A DNA stretch of 64,000 nucleotides from Sesamum alatum (Eukaryota; Streptophyta; Magnoliopsida; Lamiales; Pedaliaceae). The position numbers and the translations under genes are program-made. Shown here one piece after another: positions 45,477 to 58,471 of this stretch (within the stretch, counting starts at the first letter, position 1; each line of letters begins with the position of its first letter). The stretch is from NCBI GenBank assembly GCA_034509735.1, contig JACGWO010000007.1, positions 25,696,046 through 25,760,045 of the forward strand, read 5' to 3'. The notes under the pieces were generated by a model. That model searched no databases, had not been told where the DNA came from, and was given only the letters and a program-made list of their open reading frames with translations.

Positions 45477-46418
45477 GGCTAGGGTTTTGAAACCCTAGTG
45501 TAATTTTATTTTTTAAATTTATTTTCAGTTTTAATTTTGAATTAATTCTGAAAAATTCGTTTTTTGGGTTCAATTTTTCCTAAATTCCTAAAGACATTAT
45601 TTTAGGAGTAAAATAAATGGATTTGAAATCCCAGGGTTATTTTACTTAAAATAATGAGGAAAGGTTTTCCTAAAACGAAAAAAAAAATTTTACATTGCCA
45701 ATATTTATATTTTATTTTCACACGTTACGCACATGTTCATTTATTTTCATCTTGGATTGATGTGATTGGAAATCATGTGTTGTTGGAATATTATGATTAT
45801 GTGATTGGATCATGTAATTATGTGTGTTGGATGGAAATGGATGATCACGAGCCCTAGACCGAATGTATGGTTTGATTTACTGTTGGGCCTGTGTGCCTCT
45901 TTAAACTGCTTTCTCCTTCTCTCTTTCTAGTGCCTTGGAATAATAAGGCTTTCTACCTCCCTCCTTATGTACTCCCCCCGGGTTTTCGCTGGGGTTTCTA
46001 ATTTTTTATATGTAATGAGAGTAGACTAGGAGTGAGGTTTCCATTTTTTGTAATTGGTGGAGAAGAAGGAAGGACCACATGGAGAGCCCAGACCGGAGGT
46101 CCCTTGGCTTTTTCCATGAAGTGAAGAAAGAGAAAAAGAGACCAAGGCCCATCAGAATGATGATTGGGTTACTATTATTGTAATAGTATAGGACCAACCC
46201 TAGATTGACCATAGATCCACTGCGGGCTCAGTGGATCGCATAGGATTCGGGCTTGTGATCATCCAACAGGGGCGTGCTAGGCTTTAATTTTGCATGTGGT
46301 TATTGTGATGGATGAATGGGTTTTATTTATCATGTATAACTGCTATGGATGAATTTCATTTATGCATTTTTGGATGAATGTATGGATATAGTATGAGATC
46401 TCGGTCATTATTACTCTC

Positions 46419-46763
46419 ACATTGGTTGGACCAATGTTAAAATATTAGACCCTAGATAAAGTGGACATGAACTCTAGGAGTTCGTCCATGCCTTCCAATC
46501 CGTGGCATAGTGAGGAAGCTGTTTTAGGTCAATAGCGTGGTCTCACGAGTCGTGGCACGTTATTGTACTTAAAAGAAGCTGCACTATGTCATGAACGAAA
46601 AAATGGGCTGCTGCTACCTGTCTCACGAGTCGTGGGGGTACTAGTGGGTCCATGGCTCGGTCGATTGGGTCGGGTCTAACGCCTAATTAGCATGATTCGC
46701 TTGGAGTCCTCGGGATCATGCAAAAGGGTGAGGCAATAATCTTGGGAATCTCGTGGAACGAGA
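46419..46763 (+). promoter_or_regulatory. Conserved leader stem-loop chain, A3 copy
   Basis: Same helices as A2. In the outer stem A2 has CACAGTG/CACTGTG while A3 has CATAGTG (46506) and CACTATG (46582), a C-G to T-A paired change within one family. Loop motifs GTCTCACGAGTCGTGG at 46540-46555 and 46620-46635. Confidence 0.8.
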
Positions 46764-47011
46764 ATGGTATGGAATACCTCCCACAGGATCTTTTCCATGC
46801 GAATCGTAAAAGCGGGGTATGGGAAAAATCGCTGTGGATCCCAAGCCCACTAGGAAAGGATTTCCCGAAAACTACGTTTGAGAGTACCGTGTTTTCGTAT
46901 ATATAGTGGAGGATTAAATGACTAAAGACCAAGCATTTAATTATTTTTTATCAAACCACCGTCTTTACTTTCTGCTGATCGCGCGTTGTTTTTCAACATG
47001 TAGATTTTAAA

Positions 47012-50000
47012 ATGTCTAAGAACCCACTTTCAACCATTCTTGAGACAAACAAATTTAATGGAACCAACTACAACGACTGGTTGCGCAATCTCAGGATAGT
47101 CCTGGATTATGAGAACCAAGGCTACGTCATGGACGAGCCTCTCCCTAGGACCTTACCGGAAGGATCCACGCCAGAGGAACGTGAGACGTTCGAGACTTGG
47201 CATAAGGATAACCGGAAGGTTCGTAGCATCATACTTGCTTCGATGACCAATGAGATTCAGAAGCAATATGAAAGGCTAGACGATGTCCCTTCCATAATGG
47301 CTCGCCTTAAGGATTGCTATGCAGTCCCGGACCGGCATACTCGGTATGTCGCGACCAAGGCGTTCTTTGGAACTAAAATGATAGAAGGATCCTCTGTACA
47401 AGAACATGGGGTTAAAATGCTTACCCTAGTGGAAAAGCTCGAGGACCTAAAGGCAGGTCTCGATAACGAAACGTACATAGATGTGATCCTTCAGTCACTC
47501 CCACCCTCCTTTGATCAATTTATTGTCAACTACAACATGAATGCACTTGAGAAGGGTATTCATGAGTTGATCAATATGTTGGTGCAATACGAGGCAACGA
47601 CTAAGAAGTCCACGCCTTCGGTATTGTTTGGAGGTGCTTCTACTTCCAAGACGAAAGGCAAGGGCGCCGGACGTTGGAAAGGGAAGAAAGGGAAGGGAAA
47701 GACAGTCATAGCAGCTACGAACACTCAGAGTGTTCCCATTGCCAAAGAGGGGAAAGGCAAAGGTAAGGGAAAGGTTGTCTCCAAGCAACAGTCAAAGGCA
47801 TATGACATATGTATCAACTGCCGTGAGAAAGGGCATTGGAAGAGAGAGTGCCCCAAACTCTTCTCAAACCAAGGTATATTTGTGATTGAGGTTAACATGG
47901 TCACTAATTCTGCCTCTTGGGTATTGGATACCGGCTGTGGAGCTCACATTTGCAATGATCTGCAGGTGTTGAAAAGAAGCAGAAAACTAAGTAGCGGGGA
48001 CATGATCCTGAAGCTCGGAAATGGCAAGGCCATCTCGGCAGAAGCAGTAGGATCCGCCACTTTAGTTATTAGTGATACCATTAGCATAGAATTAGAGCAA
48101 GTTTATTTTGTACCCAGTATGATTAAAAAACATCATTTCCATTCCATTGTTAGACAATAATGGTTATGAGTTTAAAATCAATAAAAATTGCTTTTATTTG
48201 ATGAGGTGTGGAATTGCTCATCTACTTGGTACATTACATAATGGGCTCTATATCTTGCAACAAACGAATTTCGTTCTTAACGCTCAACACAAACGGAAAT
48301 TAGATAATAACGGGAACGCACGTCTGTGGCACGCTAGGCTAGGTCACATATCCCAAGATAGGATGAAAAGGTTGGTAGACTCAAAGAACCTAGAGGTTGG
48401 GGACTTGAGTGATCTGCCAACTTGTGAATCTTGTCTAAGAGGGAAAATGACCAAGAAGCCCTTTGTAGGACAAAGCAGGCTTGCCACAGGTCTGTTGGAC
48501 TTGGTCCATACAGACGTGTGTGGACCACTAAGGACGCAGGCCCGAGGTGGGTTCTCCTACTTCATAACCTTCACCGATGATCATTCACGGTATGGTTATG
48601 TTTACCTGATGAGGTACAAGTCTGAAGCTCTTGAGAGGTTTAAAGAATTCAGACTTGAAGTGGAGAATCAAACCAACTGCAAAATTAAAGTCCTACGGTC
48701 AGACCGAGGCGGTGAATACCTTAGTGCCGAATTCCTAGATTATCTAAAGGAACATGGTATAATATCAGAATGGACACCTCCCGGAACACCACAGTTAAAA
48801 TGGCGTCTCTGAAAGGAGGAACCGAACCCTGTTGGACATGGTTCGTTCCATGATGAGTTTTACCAAATTGCCCCTATCGTTTTGGGGTTATGCATTAGAA
48901 ACGGCAGCCAAGTTGTTGAATTTGGCGCCTACCAGTGCATTGACCCAAACGCCATATGAGATGTGGCACGGCAAGCCTGCATCCTACAACTACTTGAAAG
49001 TGTGGGGTAGCCCCGCATACGTCAAGAGGTTAGTGGGAGATAAGCTAGAATCCAGGTCTAGCCTATGCAGGTTCGTTGGATACCCTAAAGAAACTGCGGG
49101 TTATTACTTTTATGACCCTTTGGAACAAAAGGTATTTGTTTCAAGGAATGCAGTATTCTTGGAGCAAGGCTTCCCGGAGGATATCCAACCTGATGAGCTG
49201 ATCCTTGAGGAATCAAGTGATGGAACTCAGCCATCAGAAACAGTCGCGGAAACCTCACCTAGAGGATTCAGGATAGACACTAGGAGGACTGACCTACCTA
49301 GAGAAGTCCAACATGCTAGGCATGAAGGACAACCTCAAGGCAGGCCAGCCCCGGCCCCTGAACCGCCGGCTCCGATACAGTCAGCGCCCACAGTTACCAC
49401 TAACGTTCCCGTTCTCCGAAGGTCCACTAGAGAATCCAGACCTCCAGTGAGATATGGATTTCTAGGTGCGACCGATCTTCTGGATAACGATCCTAAGACA
49501 TACGGGGAAGCGATGTCAGACATCGACTCTGGGAAATGGCTTGAGGCCATGAAAACCGAAATGGACTCCATGAGCGAGAACCAAGTTTGGAGACTTGTAG
49601 ATCCACCGAAAGGTGTTAAGCCAGTGGGCTGTAAGTGGGTCTACAAGCGCAAACTCGGCGTTGATGGAGAGGTCACTACCTTCAAGGCTAGGCTTGTAGC
49701 TAAGGGATACACTCAACGACCCGGGGTCGATTTTGAGGATACCTACTCGCCAGTAGCCATGGCTAAATCCATTCGGATCCTGCTTGCCATAGCAGCATGG
49801 TATGACTATGAAATATGGCAGATGGACGTGAAAACGGCCTTCCTCAACGGCTTCGTTGAAGAAGAGATCTATATGGATCAGCCGGAGGGTTTCACGGTCG
49901 CTGGAGAAGAACAGAAAGTCTGTCGTCTCCAGAAGTCCATCTATGGCCTCAAACAAGCTTCCCGGAGTTGGAACATTCGATTTGATGAGGTAATACGGGG

Positions 50001-51066
50001 TTATGACTTCATCAAAAACGAATCCGACCCTTGTGTATACAAGAAGGTCAGTGGGAGCTCCATAGTGTTCCTAGTGCTTTACGTGGATGACATTCTGCTC
50101 ATTGGAAATGACGTCAGAATGTTAGGAAACACGAAAGCATGGCTGTCAACCAAGTTTTCCATGAAGAACTTGGGTGAAGCATCCTACATCCTAGGCATCC
50201 AGATTGTCAGGGACAGATCTAAAAGGATGTTAGGGCTCACCCAAAACTCGTATATGGAGAAAGTCCTAAAGAGATATCGAATGTACAACTCCAAACGAGG
50301 GTTCCTTCCTATGAGGCATGGGATCAAGTTGTCCAAGAAACAGTCCCCGCAGACTGATGAGGAACTTGAAAAGATGAAAGTCATCCCCTATGCTTCTGCC
50401 GTAGGTAGCATCCAATATGCGGTCCACTGCACCAGGCCTGACATTGCATACGCTTTGAGCGTGACTAGCAGATATCAGTCCTGTGCAGGAGAGGCACATT
50501 GGAATGCAGTTAAGGGCATCCTTAAGTACCTAAGGAGGACTAAGGAAATGTTCTTAGTCTATGGCAATGGAAAACTAATTCTGGAAGGCTTTAGCGACGC
50601 CAGCTTCCAGTCTGATGACGATGATGCCAAGTCTCAATCGGGGTATATATTCAAGCTCAACGGAGGAGTAGTGGCTTGGAAAAGTTCCAAGCAAGCAACC
50701 ACTGCTGACTCCACCACTGAGGCTGAATACATAGCAGCTTCAGAAGCTGCTAAGGAAGCGGTTTGGATGAGAAACTACATCCAAGAGTTGGGTGTGGTGC
50801 CTAGCATCGCCGAGCCCGTTGTCATCTTCTGTGATAACAACGGTGCAATAGCGCAAGCGAAGGAACCGAGATCTCACCACCGTTCCAAACACATTCTTAG
50901 ACGCTACCATCTTCTTAGAGAAATGGTAGGAAGAGGTGACGTTCGGATGGACCGAGTCAACTCAGCAGACAACACAGCAGACCCGCTGACAAAGCCTATG
51001 TCGCAGAGTGCTCATACGCAACATCTTGAGAAGATGGGGATTAGGCATATGGGTGATTGGCTTTAA
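47012..51066 (+). pseudogene. A3 gag-pol, two +1 A frame breaks
   Basis: Near-complete copia polyprotein gene. Gag (UBN2-type) covers roughly residues 1-200, a lysine/glycine-rich linker follows, the CCHC zinc knuckle is at about 267-280 and protease DTG at 306-308. An extra A in a run at 48125-48130 breaks the frame before integrase. The integrase WHARLGH is near 48326, and an extra A at 48797-48800 breaks it again inside the core. From 48832 a 744-codon frame runs through reverse transcriptase (YVDD at 50080-50091) and RNase H to the stop at 51064-51066. Both breaks are in A runs, so a recent mutation or a read error would fit equally. Confidence 0.93.
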
Positions 51067-51071
51067 AGGTC

Positions 51072-51081
51072 AAGTGGGAGA
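51072..51081 (+). other. A3 polypurine tract
   Basis: AAGTGGGAGA before the truncated 3' LTR. Confidence 0.85.
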
Positions 51082-51082
51082 T

Positions 51083-52230
51083 TGTTAGAATAGGTGACCA
51101 TGTAAGCCAACTTTGGCGGGTATATGTAACCTATGTCTAGACAATTATAGGTGTTTGATAAATCATTAATGAATAAAGAAGTGAATTTCATTTGGCATTA
51201 CTTTGTTTGTGTTCACTTATATCTGTTTTCTATATCTGTTCACTACGCAAACAAAGCCCACGGACTGAGAATCAATTTCGGAGACTGGGACTACGCTTGG
51301 AGGTAGGTCCATGGAATCAGTCTTCCCGAATCAGTCGGAAATCTCCAAGTCAAGGAATCCCGAAAATGGGTACCGGGATTCCATTTGAGACTTGCACTAA
51401 GCACCTGCTGTCGTGTTTCATCGACGGGTGACGAGGGTCGTCTAAGCAGTGTTAGTGGGTTAGCATGCGAGGACGCAGCTGACTGAGGTGACTCGCGGGA
51501 ACCGTCTTACGGAGGACCTTGAGTATGGTCAGCAAGGTTTGACGTGTATTCCCGGTTCCAACGGTACAGGTCAAGTCCTTTGACTTGAGGAATTACTGAG
51601 TTTACCTGTACATCAGAACTGTATCTTAGATATGGTGAGAGATTGCCAGAATTCTCTTTGGTAGTCATAAGCCATGTCTAGTGCAGTTCTGGTGTGCAAA
51701 GTGACAGTAGTTTCCAAGAAAGGATCTGTCTCCTGTCAATAGGTTTTGGCAGTTGAGTCTCATGTATACTCTAGGTCTTGTCCCTAAAACTGTGGCCACA
51801 GTGACTGAACAGAAGGGAAGGTTTCCCTTGCGGCGTTTAGTGAGGACAGACCGACACTTAGGTCCAAAATGGGTACCTGCATTTTCCGTGCCCTAGACTC
51901 TAAGTGATGAGACCGAAGACAGAAGGACAAGCGTACTGTTAGAGCCTAAATGTTCATCCCTGAATATTTCACCTAGTCTCTAGTGCCATGGACCGTTGCT
52001 AGATGGCCACCCATGGTAACGGACGGATTCTAGGAATCCGACCAAGTCTAGCTGAATGGTGAACCTAAAGAGTCACACACTATCCACACACAATTAAATA
52101 TTTAATTTGGAATTAAATATTGGAGTGAAGGAATGATTAAATTAGATTTATCGGGACCTTTATTTTTCTTGGAGAAATAATTCTTTCTATTTGATAGAAG
52201 GAATTAAATTGATAAATTGGATTTATCAAA
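51083..52230 (+). repeat. A3 3' LTR, first 1148 bp
   Basis: Matches the A3 5' LTR up to GGATTTATCAAA, then the sequence flips strand. The promoter part (TTGAC cluster, TATA) is missing. Confidence 0.93.
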
Positions 52231-52351
52231 CTGTATCTCCCATTAATGTCAACCGTTGATTTAATTTAATTTAATGGAAATATTTAAAACCTATTTAAAT
52301 ATTTCCAAGAGGCTAAAATAAATATAAATATTATTTAACCCATTAAATAAA
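52231..52351 (-). repeat. Inverted LTR filler at palindrome centre
   Basis: About 120 bp that reads on the minus strand as A3-type LTR (TTTATTTAATGGGTTAAAT to GTTGACATTAATGGGAGA). It is then joined out of order to the CA-repeat region of the inverted A4 LTR. The edges are approximate. Confidence 0.75.
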
Positions 52352-53812
52352 TGTGTTGTGTGTGTGTGTTGGAGTTTCATCATCATGCAACTTGTAGGAT
52401 GCTAGGGGTTTATATAGAAGAGGAGTTTAATCCTCTTTAAACTCCTCTTTCAAGAACTCTATTTTGACTAGGATTTTGACCTAGTCAAAGTCCTAGTCAA
52501 ACTAATGTTTTGACCTAGTCAAAACAATCCTAGCCATCCATCTCTCCCATTCATCTCACCGTTGATTTAATTTAATTTAATGGAATATTTAAAACCTATT
52601 TAAATATTTCCAAGAGGCTAAAAATAAATATAAATATTATTTAAGCCCATTAAATAAATCCCTTTGATAAATCTAATTTATCAATTTAATTCCTTATATC
52701 TAATAGAAGGAATTATTTCTCCAAGAAAAATAAAGGACCCGATTAAATCCAATTTAATCATTCCTTCACTCCAATATTTAATTCCTAATTAAATATCTAA
52801 ATGTGTGTGGATAGTGTGTGACTCTTTAGGTTCACCTTTCAGCTAGACTTGGTCGGATTCCTAGAATCCTTCCGTTACCATGGGTGGCCATTTAGCAACG
52901 GTCCATGGCACTAGAGACTAGGTGAAATATTCAGGGATGAACATTTAGGCTCTAACAGTACACTTGTCCTTCTGTCTTCGGTCTCATCACTTAGAGTCTA
53001 GGGCACGGAAAGTGCAGGTACCCATTTTGGACCTAAGTGTCGGTCTGTCCTCACTAAACGCCGCAAGGGAATCCTTCCCTTCTGTTCAGTCACTGTGGCC
53101 ACAGTTTTAGGGACAAGACCTAGAGTATACATGAGACTCAACTGCCAAAACCTATTGACAGGAGACAGATCCTTTCTTGGAAACTACTGTCACTTTGTAC
53201 ACCAGAACTGCACTAGACATGGCTTATGACTACCAAAGAGAATTCTGGCAATCTCTCACCATATCTAAGATACAGCCCTGATGTACAGGTAAACTCAGTA
53301 ATTCCTCAAGTCAAAGGACTTGACCTGTACCGTTGGAACCGGGAATACACGTCATACCTTGCTGACCATACTCAAGGTCCTCCGTAAGACGGTTCCCGCG
53401 AGTCACCTCCGTCAGCTGCGTCCTAGCATGCTGACCCACTAACACTGCTTAGACGACCCTCGTCACCCGTCGATGAAACACGACAGCAGGTGCTTAGTGC
53501 AAGTCTCAAATGGAATCCCGGTACCCATTTTCGGGATTCCTTGACTTGGAGATTTTCGGACTGATTCGGGAAGACTGATTCCATGGACCTACCTCCAAGC
53601 GTAGTCCCAGTCCCCAAAATTGATTCTCAGTCCGTGGGCTTTGTTTGCGTAGTGAACAGATATGGAAAACAAATATAAGTGAACACAAACAAAGTGATGC
53701 CAAATGAAATTCACTTCTTTATTCATTAATGATTTATCAAACACCTGAAATTGTCTAGACATAGGTTACATATTCCTGCCAAAATTGGCTTACATGGTCA
53801 CCTATTCTAACA
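52352..53812 (-). repeat. A4 3' LTR, proximal part
   Basis: The reverse complement starts TGTTAGAATAGG at 53812 and runs to the CA-repeat region downstream of the TATA box. Between about 52352 and 52510 it carries variants typical of A3 (GCATGATGATGAAACTCC, AAACTAATG) mixed with A4-type bases, suggesting conversion between the inverted LTRs. Confidence 0.88.
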
Positions 53813-53813
53813 A

Positions 53814-53823
53814 TCTCCCACTT
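53814..53823 (-). other. A4 polypurine tract
   Basis: Minus-strand AAGTGGGAGA directly before the A4 3' LTR. Confidence 0.85.
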
Positions 53824-53828
53824 GACCT

Positions 53829-56800
53829 TTAAAGCCAATCACCCATATGCCTAATCCCCATCTTCTCAAGATGTTGCGTATGAGCACTCTGCGACATAGG
53901 CTTTGTCAGCGGGTCTGCTGTGTTGTCTGCTGAGTTGACTCGGTCCATCCGAACGTCACCTCTTCCTACCATTTCTCTAAGAAGATGGTAGCGTCTAAGA
54001 ATGTGTTTGGAACGGTGATGAGATCTCGGTTCCTTTGCTTGCGCTATTGCACCGTTGTTATCACAGAAGATGACAACAGGCTCGGCGATGCTAGGCACCA
54101 CACCCAACTCTTGGATGTAGTTTCTCATCCAAACCGCTTCCTTAGCAGCTTCTGAAGCTGCTATGTATTCAGCCTCAGTAGTGGAGTCAGCAGTGGTTGC
54201 TTGCTTGGAACTTTTCCAAGCCACTACTCCTCCGTTGAGTTTGAATACATACCCCGATTGAGACTTGGCATCATCGTCATCAGACTGGAAGCTAGCGTCG
54301 CTAAAGCCTTCCAGAATTAGTTCTCCATTGCCATAGACCAAGAACATTTCCTTAGTCCTCCTAAGGTACTTAAGGATGCCCTTAACGGCATTCCAATGTG
54401 CCTCTCCTGCACAGGACTGATATCTGCTTGTCACGCTCAAAGCGTATGCAATGTCAGGCCTGGTGCAATGGACCGCATATTGGATGCTACCTACGGCAGA
54501 AGCATAGGGGATGACTTTCATCTTTTCAAGTTCCTCATCAGTCTGCGAGGACTGCTTCTTGGACAACTTGATCCCATGCCTCATTGGAAGGAATCCTCGT
54601 TTGGAGTTGTCCATTCGATATCTCTTTAGGACTTTCTCCATATACGAGTTTTGGGTGAGCCCTAACATCCTTTTAGATCTGTCCCTGACAATCTGGATGC
54701 CTAGGATGTAGGAGGCTTCACCCAAGTCCTTCATGGAAAACTTGGTTGACAACCATGCTTTTGTGTTTCCTAACATTCTGACGTCATTACCAATGAGCAG
54801 AATGTCATCCACGTAAAGCACTAGGAACACTATAGAGCTCCCACTGACCTTCTTGTATACACAAGGGTCGGATTCGTTTTTGATGAAGTCATATCCCCGT
54901 ATTACTTCATCAAATCGAATGTTCCAACTTCGGGATGCTTGTTTGAGGCCATAGATGGACTTCTGGAGACGACAGACCTTCTGTTCTTCTCCAGTGACCG
55001 TGAAACCCTCCGGCTGATCCATATAGATCTCTTCTTCAACGAAACCGTTGAGGAAGGCCGTTTTCACGTCCATCTGCCATATTTCATAGTCATACCATGC
55101 TGCTATGGCAAGCAGGATCCGAATGGACTTAGCCATGGCTACTGGCGAGTAGGTATCCTCAAAATCGACCCCGGGTCGTTGAGTGTATCCCTTAGCTACA
55201 AGCCTAGCCTTAAAGGTTGTGACTTCTCCATCAACGCCGAGTTTGCGCTTGTAGACCCACTTACAGCCCACTGGCTTAACACCTTTCGGTGGATCTACAA
55301 GTCTCCAAACTTGGTTCTCGCTCATGGAGTCCATTTCGGTCTTCATGGCCTCAAGCCATTTCCCGGAGTCGATGTCAGACATCGCTTCCCCGTATGTCTT
55401 AGGATCGTTATCCAGAAGATCGGTCGCACCTAGAAACCCATATCTCACTGGAGGTCTGGATTCTCTAGTGGACCTACGGAGGACGGGAACGTCAGTGGTG
55501 ACTGTGGGCGCTGACTGTATCGGAGCCGGCGGTTTAGGGGCCGGGACTGGCCTTTCTTGAGGTTGTCCTTCATGCCTAGCATGTTGGACTTCTCTAGGTT
55601 GGTCAGCCCTCCGTGCGTTAATCCTAAATCCTCTTGGTGAGGTTTCCGCGGCTATTTCTGATGGCTGAGTTCCATCACTTGATTTCTCAAGGATCAGCTC
55701 ATCAGGTTGGATATCCTCCGGGAAGCCTTGCTCCAAGAATACTGCATTCCTTGAAACAAATACCTTTTGTTCCAAAGGGTCATAAAAGTAATAACCCGCA
55801 GTTTCTCTAGGGTATCCAACGAACCTGCATAGGCTAGACCTGGATTCTAGCTTATCTCCCACTAACCTCTTGACGTATGCGGGGCTACCCCACACTTTCA
55901 AGTAGTTGTAGGACGCAGGCTTGCCGTGCCATATCTCATATGGCGTTTGGGTCAATGCACTGGTAGGCGCCAAATTTAATAACTTGGCTGCCGTTTCTAA
56001 TGCATAACCCCAAAACGATAAGGGCAATTTGGTAAAACTCATTATGGACCGAACCATGTCCAACAGGGTTCGGTTCCTCCTTTCAGAGACGCCATTTAAC
56101 TGTGGTGTTCCGGGAGGTGTCCATTCCGATATTATACCATTTTCTTTTAGATAATCTAGGAATTCGGCACTAAGGTATTCACCGCCTCGGTCTGACCGTA
56201 GGACTTTAATTTTGCAGTTGGTCTGGTTCTGCACTTCAAGTCTGAATTCTTTAAACCTCTCAAGAGCTTCAGACTTGTACCTCATTAGGTAAACATAACC
56301 ATACCGTGAATGATCATCGGTGAAGGTTATGAAGTAGGAGAACCCACCTCGAGCCTGCGTCCTTAGTGGTCCACATACGTCTGTATGGACCAAGTCCAAC
56401 AGACCCGTGGCAAGCCTGCTTTGACCTACAAAGGGCTTCTTGGTCATTTTCCCTCTTAGACAAGATTCACAAGTTGGTAGATCGCTCAAGTCCCCAACCT
56501 CTAGGTTCTTTGAGTCTACCAACCTTTTCATCCTATCTTGGGATATGTGACCTAGCCTAGCGTGCCACAGACGTGCGTTCCCGTTATTATCTAATTTCCG
56601 TTTGTGTTGAGCGTTAAGAACGAAATTCGTTTGTTGCAAGATATAGAGCCCGTTGTGCAATGTACCAAGTAGATGAGCAATTCCACACCTCATCAAATAA
56701 AAGCAATTTTTATTGATTCTGAAGTCATAACCACTATTGTCCAACAATGGAATTGAAATGATGTTCTTAATCATACTAGGTACAAAACAAAACCTGCTCT

Positions 56801-57882
56801 AATTCTATGCTAATGGTATCACTAATCACTAAAGTGGCGGATCCTACTGCTTCTGCCGAGATGGCCTTGCCATTTCCAAGCTTCAGGATCATGTCCCCGC
56901 TACTTAGTTTTCTGCTTCTTTTCAGCACCTGCAAATCATTGCAAATGTGAGCTCCACAGCCGGTATCCAATACCCAAGAGGCAGAATTAGTGACCATATT
57001 AACCTCAATCACATATATACCTTGGTTTGAGAAGAGTTTGGGGCACTCTCTCTTCCAATGCGCTTTCTCACGGCAGTTGATACATATGTCATATGCCTTT
57101 GACTGTTGCTTGGAGACAACCTTTCCCTTTCCTTTGCCTTTCCCCTCTTTGGCAATGGGAACACTCTGAGTGTTCGTAGCTACTATGACGGCTTTTCCCT
57201 TCCCCTTCTTCTTTTTCCAACGTCCGGCACCCTTGCCTTTCGTCTTGGAAGTTGAAGCACCTCCAAACAATACCGAAGGCGTGGACTTCTTAGTCGTTGC
57301 CTCATATTGCACCAACATATTGATCAACTCATTAATGCCCTTCTCAAGTGCATTCATGTTATAGTTGACAATAAATTGGTCGAAGGAGGGTGGGAGTGAC
57401 TGAAGGATCACATCTATGTACGTTTCGTTATCGAGACCTGCCTTTAAGTCCTCGAGCTTTTCCACTAGGGTAAGCATTTTAACCCCATGCTCTTGTACAG
57501 AGGATCCTTCTGTCATTTTAGTTCCAAAGAACGCCTTGGTCGCGACATACCTAGTATGCCGGTCCGGGACTACATAGCAATCCTTAAGGCGAGCCATAAT
57601 GGAAGGGACATCGTCTAGCCTTTCATATTGCTTCTGAATCTCATTGGTCATCGAAGCAAGTATGACGCTACGGACCTTCCGGTTATCCTTATGCCAAGTC
57701 TCGAACGTCTCACGTTCTTCTGGCGTGGATCCTTCCGGTAAGGTCCTAGGGAGAGGCTCGTCCATGACGTAGCCTTGGTTCTCGTAATCTAGGACTATCC
57801 TGAGATTGGGCAACCAGTCGTTGTAATTTGTTCCATTGAATTTGTTTGTCTCAAGAATGGTTGATAGTGGGTTCTTAGACAT
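53829..57882 (-). pseudogene. A4 gag-pol, one frame break, best-preserved copy
   Basis: The ATG at 57882 is chosen because MSKNP is the start shared with A2, A3 and B; 30 upstream codons are open by chance. Gag, linker, zinc knuckle (CINCREKAHWKREC, with Gly to Ala), protease DTG, then a one-base gain in a T-rich run near 56790 (GGTTTTGTTTTG where other copies read GGTTTATTTTG). After it, 981 codons are open through integrase (WHARLGH, D-D-E core), reverse transcriptase (YVDD at 54804-54815) and RNase H to 53829. All catalytic motifs I can check are present. The intact family product would be about 1350 residues in one frame. Confidence 0.94.
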
Positions 57883-58127
57883 TTTAAATCTACATTTAGA
57901 AAACAACGCGCGATCAGCAGAAATTAAAGACGGTGGTTTGATGAAATAATTAAATGCTTGGTCTTTAGTCATTTAATCCTCTCACTATTTATACGAAAAC
58001 ACGGTACTCTCAAACGTGATTTTCGGGAAATCCTTTCCTAGTGGGCTTGGGATCCACAGCGATTTTTCCCATACCCCGCTTTTACGATTCGCATGAAAAA
58101 GATCCTGTGGGAGGTATTCCATACCAT

Positions 58128-58471
58128 TCTCGTTCCACGAGATTCCCAAGATTATAGCCTCACCCTTTCACATGATCCCGAGGACTCCAAGCGAATCATG
58201 CTAATTGGGCGTTAGACCCGACCCAATCGACCGAGCCACAGACCCACTGGTACCCCCACGACTCGTGAGACAGGTAACAGCAGCCCATTTTTCGTTCATG
58301 ACACAGTGCAGCTTCTTTTAAGTACAATAACGTGCCACGACTCGTGAGACCACGCTATTGACCTAAAACAGCTTCCTCACTGTGCCATGGATTGGAAGGC
58401 ATGGACAAACTCCTAGAGTTCATGTCCATTTTATCTAGGGTCTAATATTTCAACATTGGTCCAACCAATGT
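58128..58471 (-). promoter_or_regulatory. Conserved leader stem-loop chain, A4 copy
   Basis: Same helices as A2. The two CACGAGTCGTG loop motifs lie at 58256-58271 and 58335-58350 on the minus strand. Confidence 0.78.

Larger units (their letters stand above)
44646..47011 (+). other. A3 leader between PBS and gag
   Basis: 2.37 kb with the same plan as A2: GC-rich array (44846-45476), pyrimidine run ending TTTCTAG at 45924-45930, hairpin CCACTG/CAGTGG (46217-46234), then the stem-loop chain (46419-46763). Long Arg/Ala-rich open frames over the array on both strands are a composition effect. Confidence 0.8.
42646..52230 (+). mobile_element. Copia element A3, 3' LTR truncated
   Basis: Inserted in the 3' LTR of A4 in the opposite orientation. 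5' LTR 42646-44632 (1987 bp), PBS, leader, gag-pol 47012-51066, purine tract, and only the first 1148 bp of the 3' LTR (51083-52230). The two LTRs share private variants (CTTTGGCGGGTATATG, and CAGTCGGAAATC lacking one C), confirming they belong together. The missing 840 bp or so was lost at the palindromic junction. Confidence 0.93.

Noticed and set aside
48125..48160. Programmed frameshift between protease and integrase
   Set aside because: A2, A3 and A4 all break near this boundary, but at different bases and by different indels, while A1 and B read through it in one frame. Family-wide design is a single frame.
53324..55560. Open frames opposite the A4 gag-pol and opposite the other pol copies
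   Set aside because: They mirror the coding strand and recur wherever the same pol segment occurs, with no independent domain or start signal.
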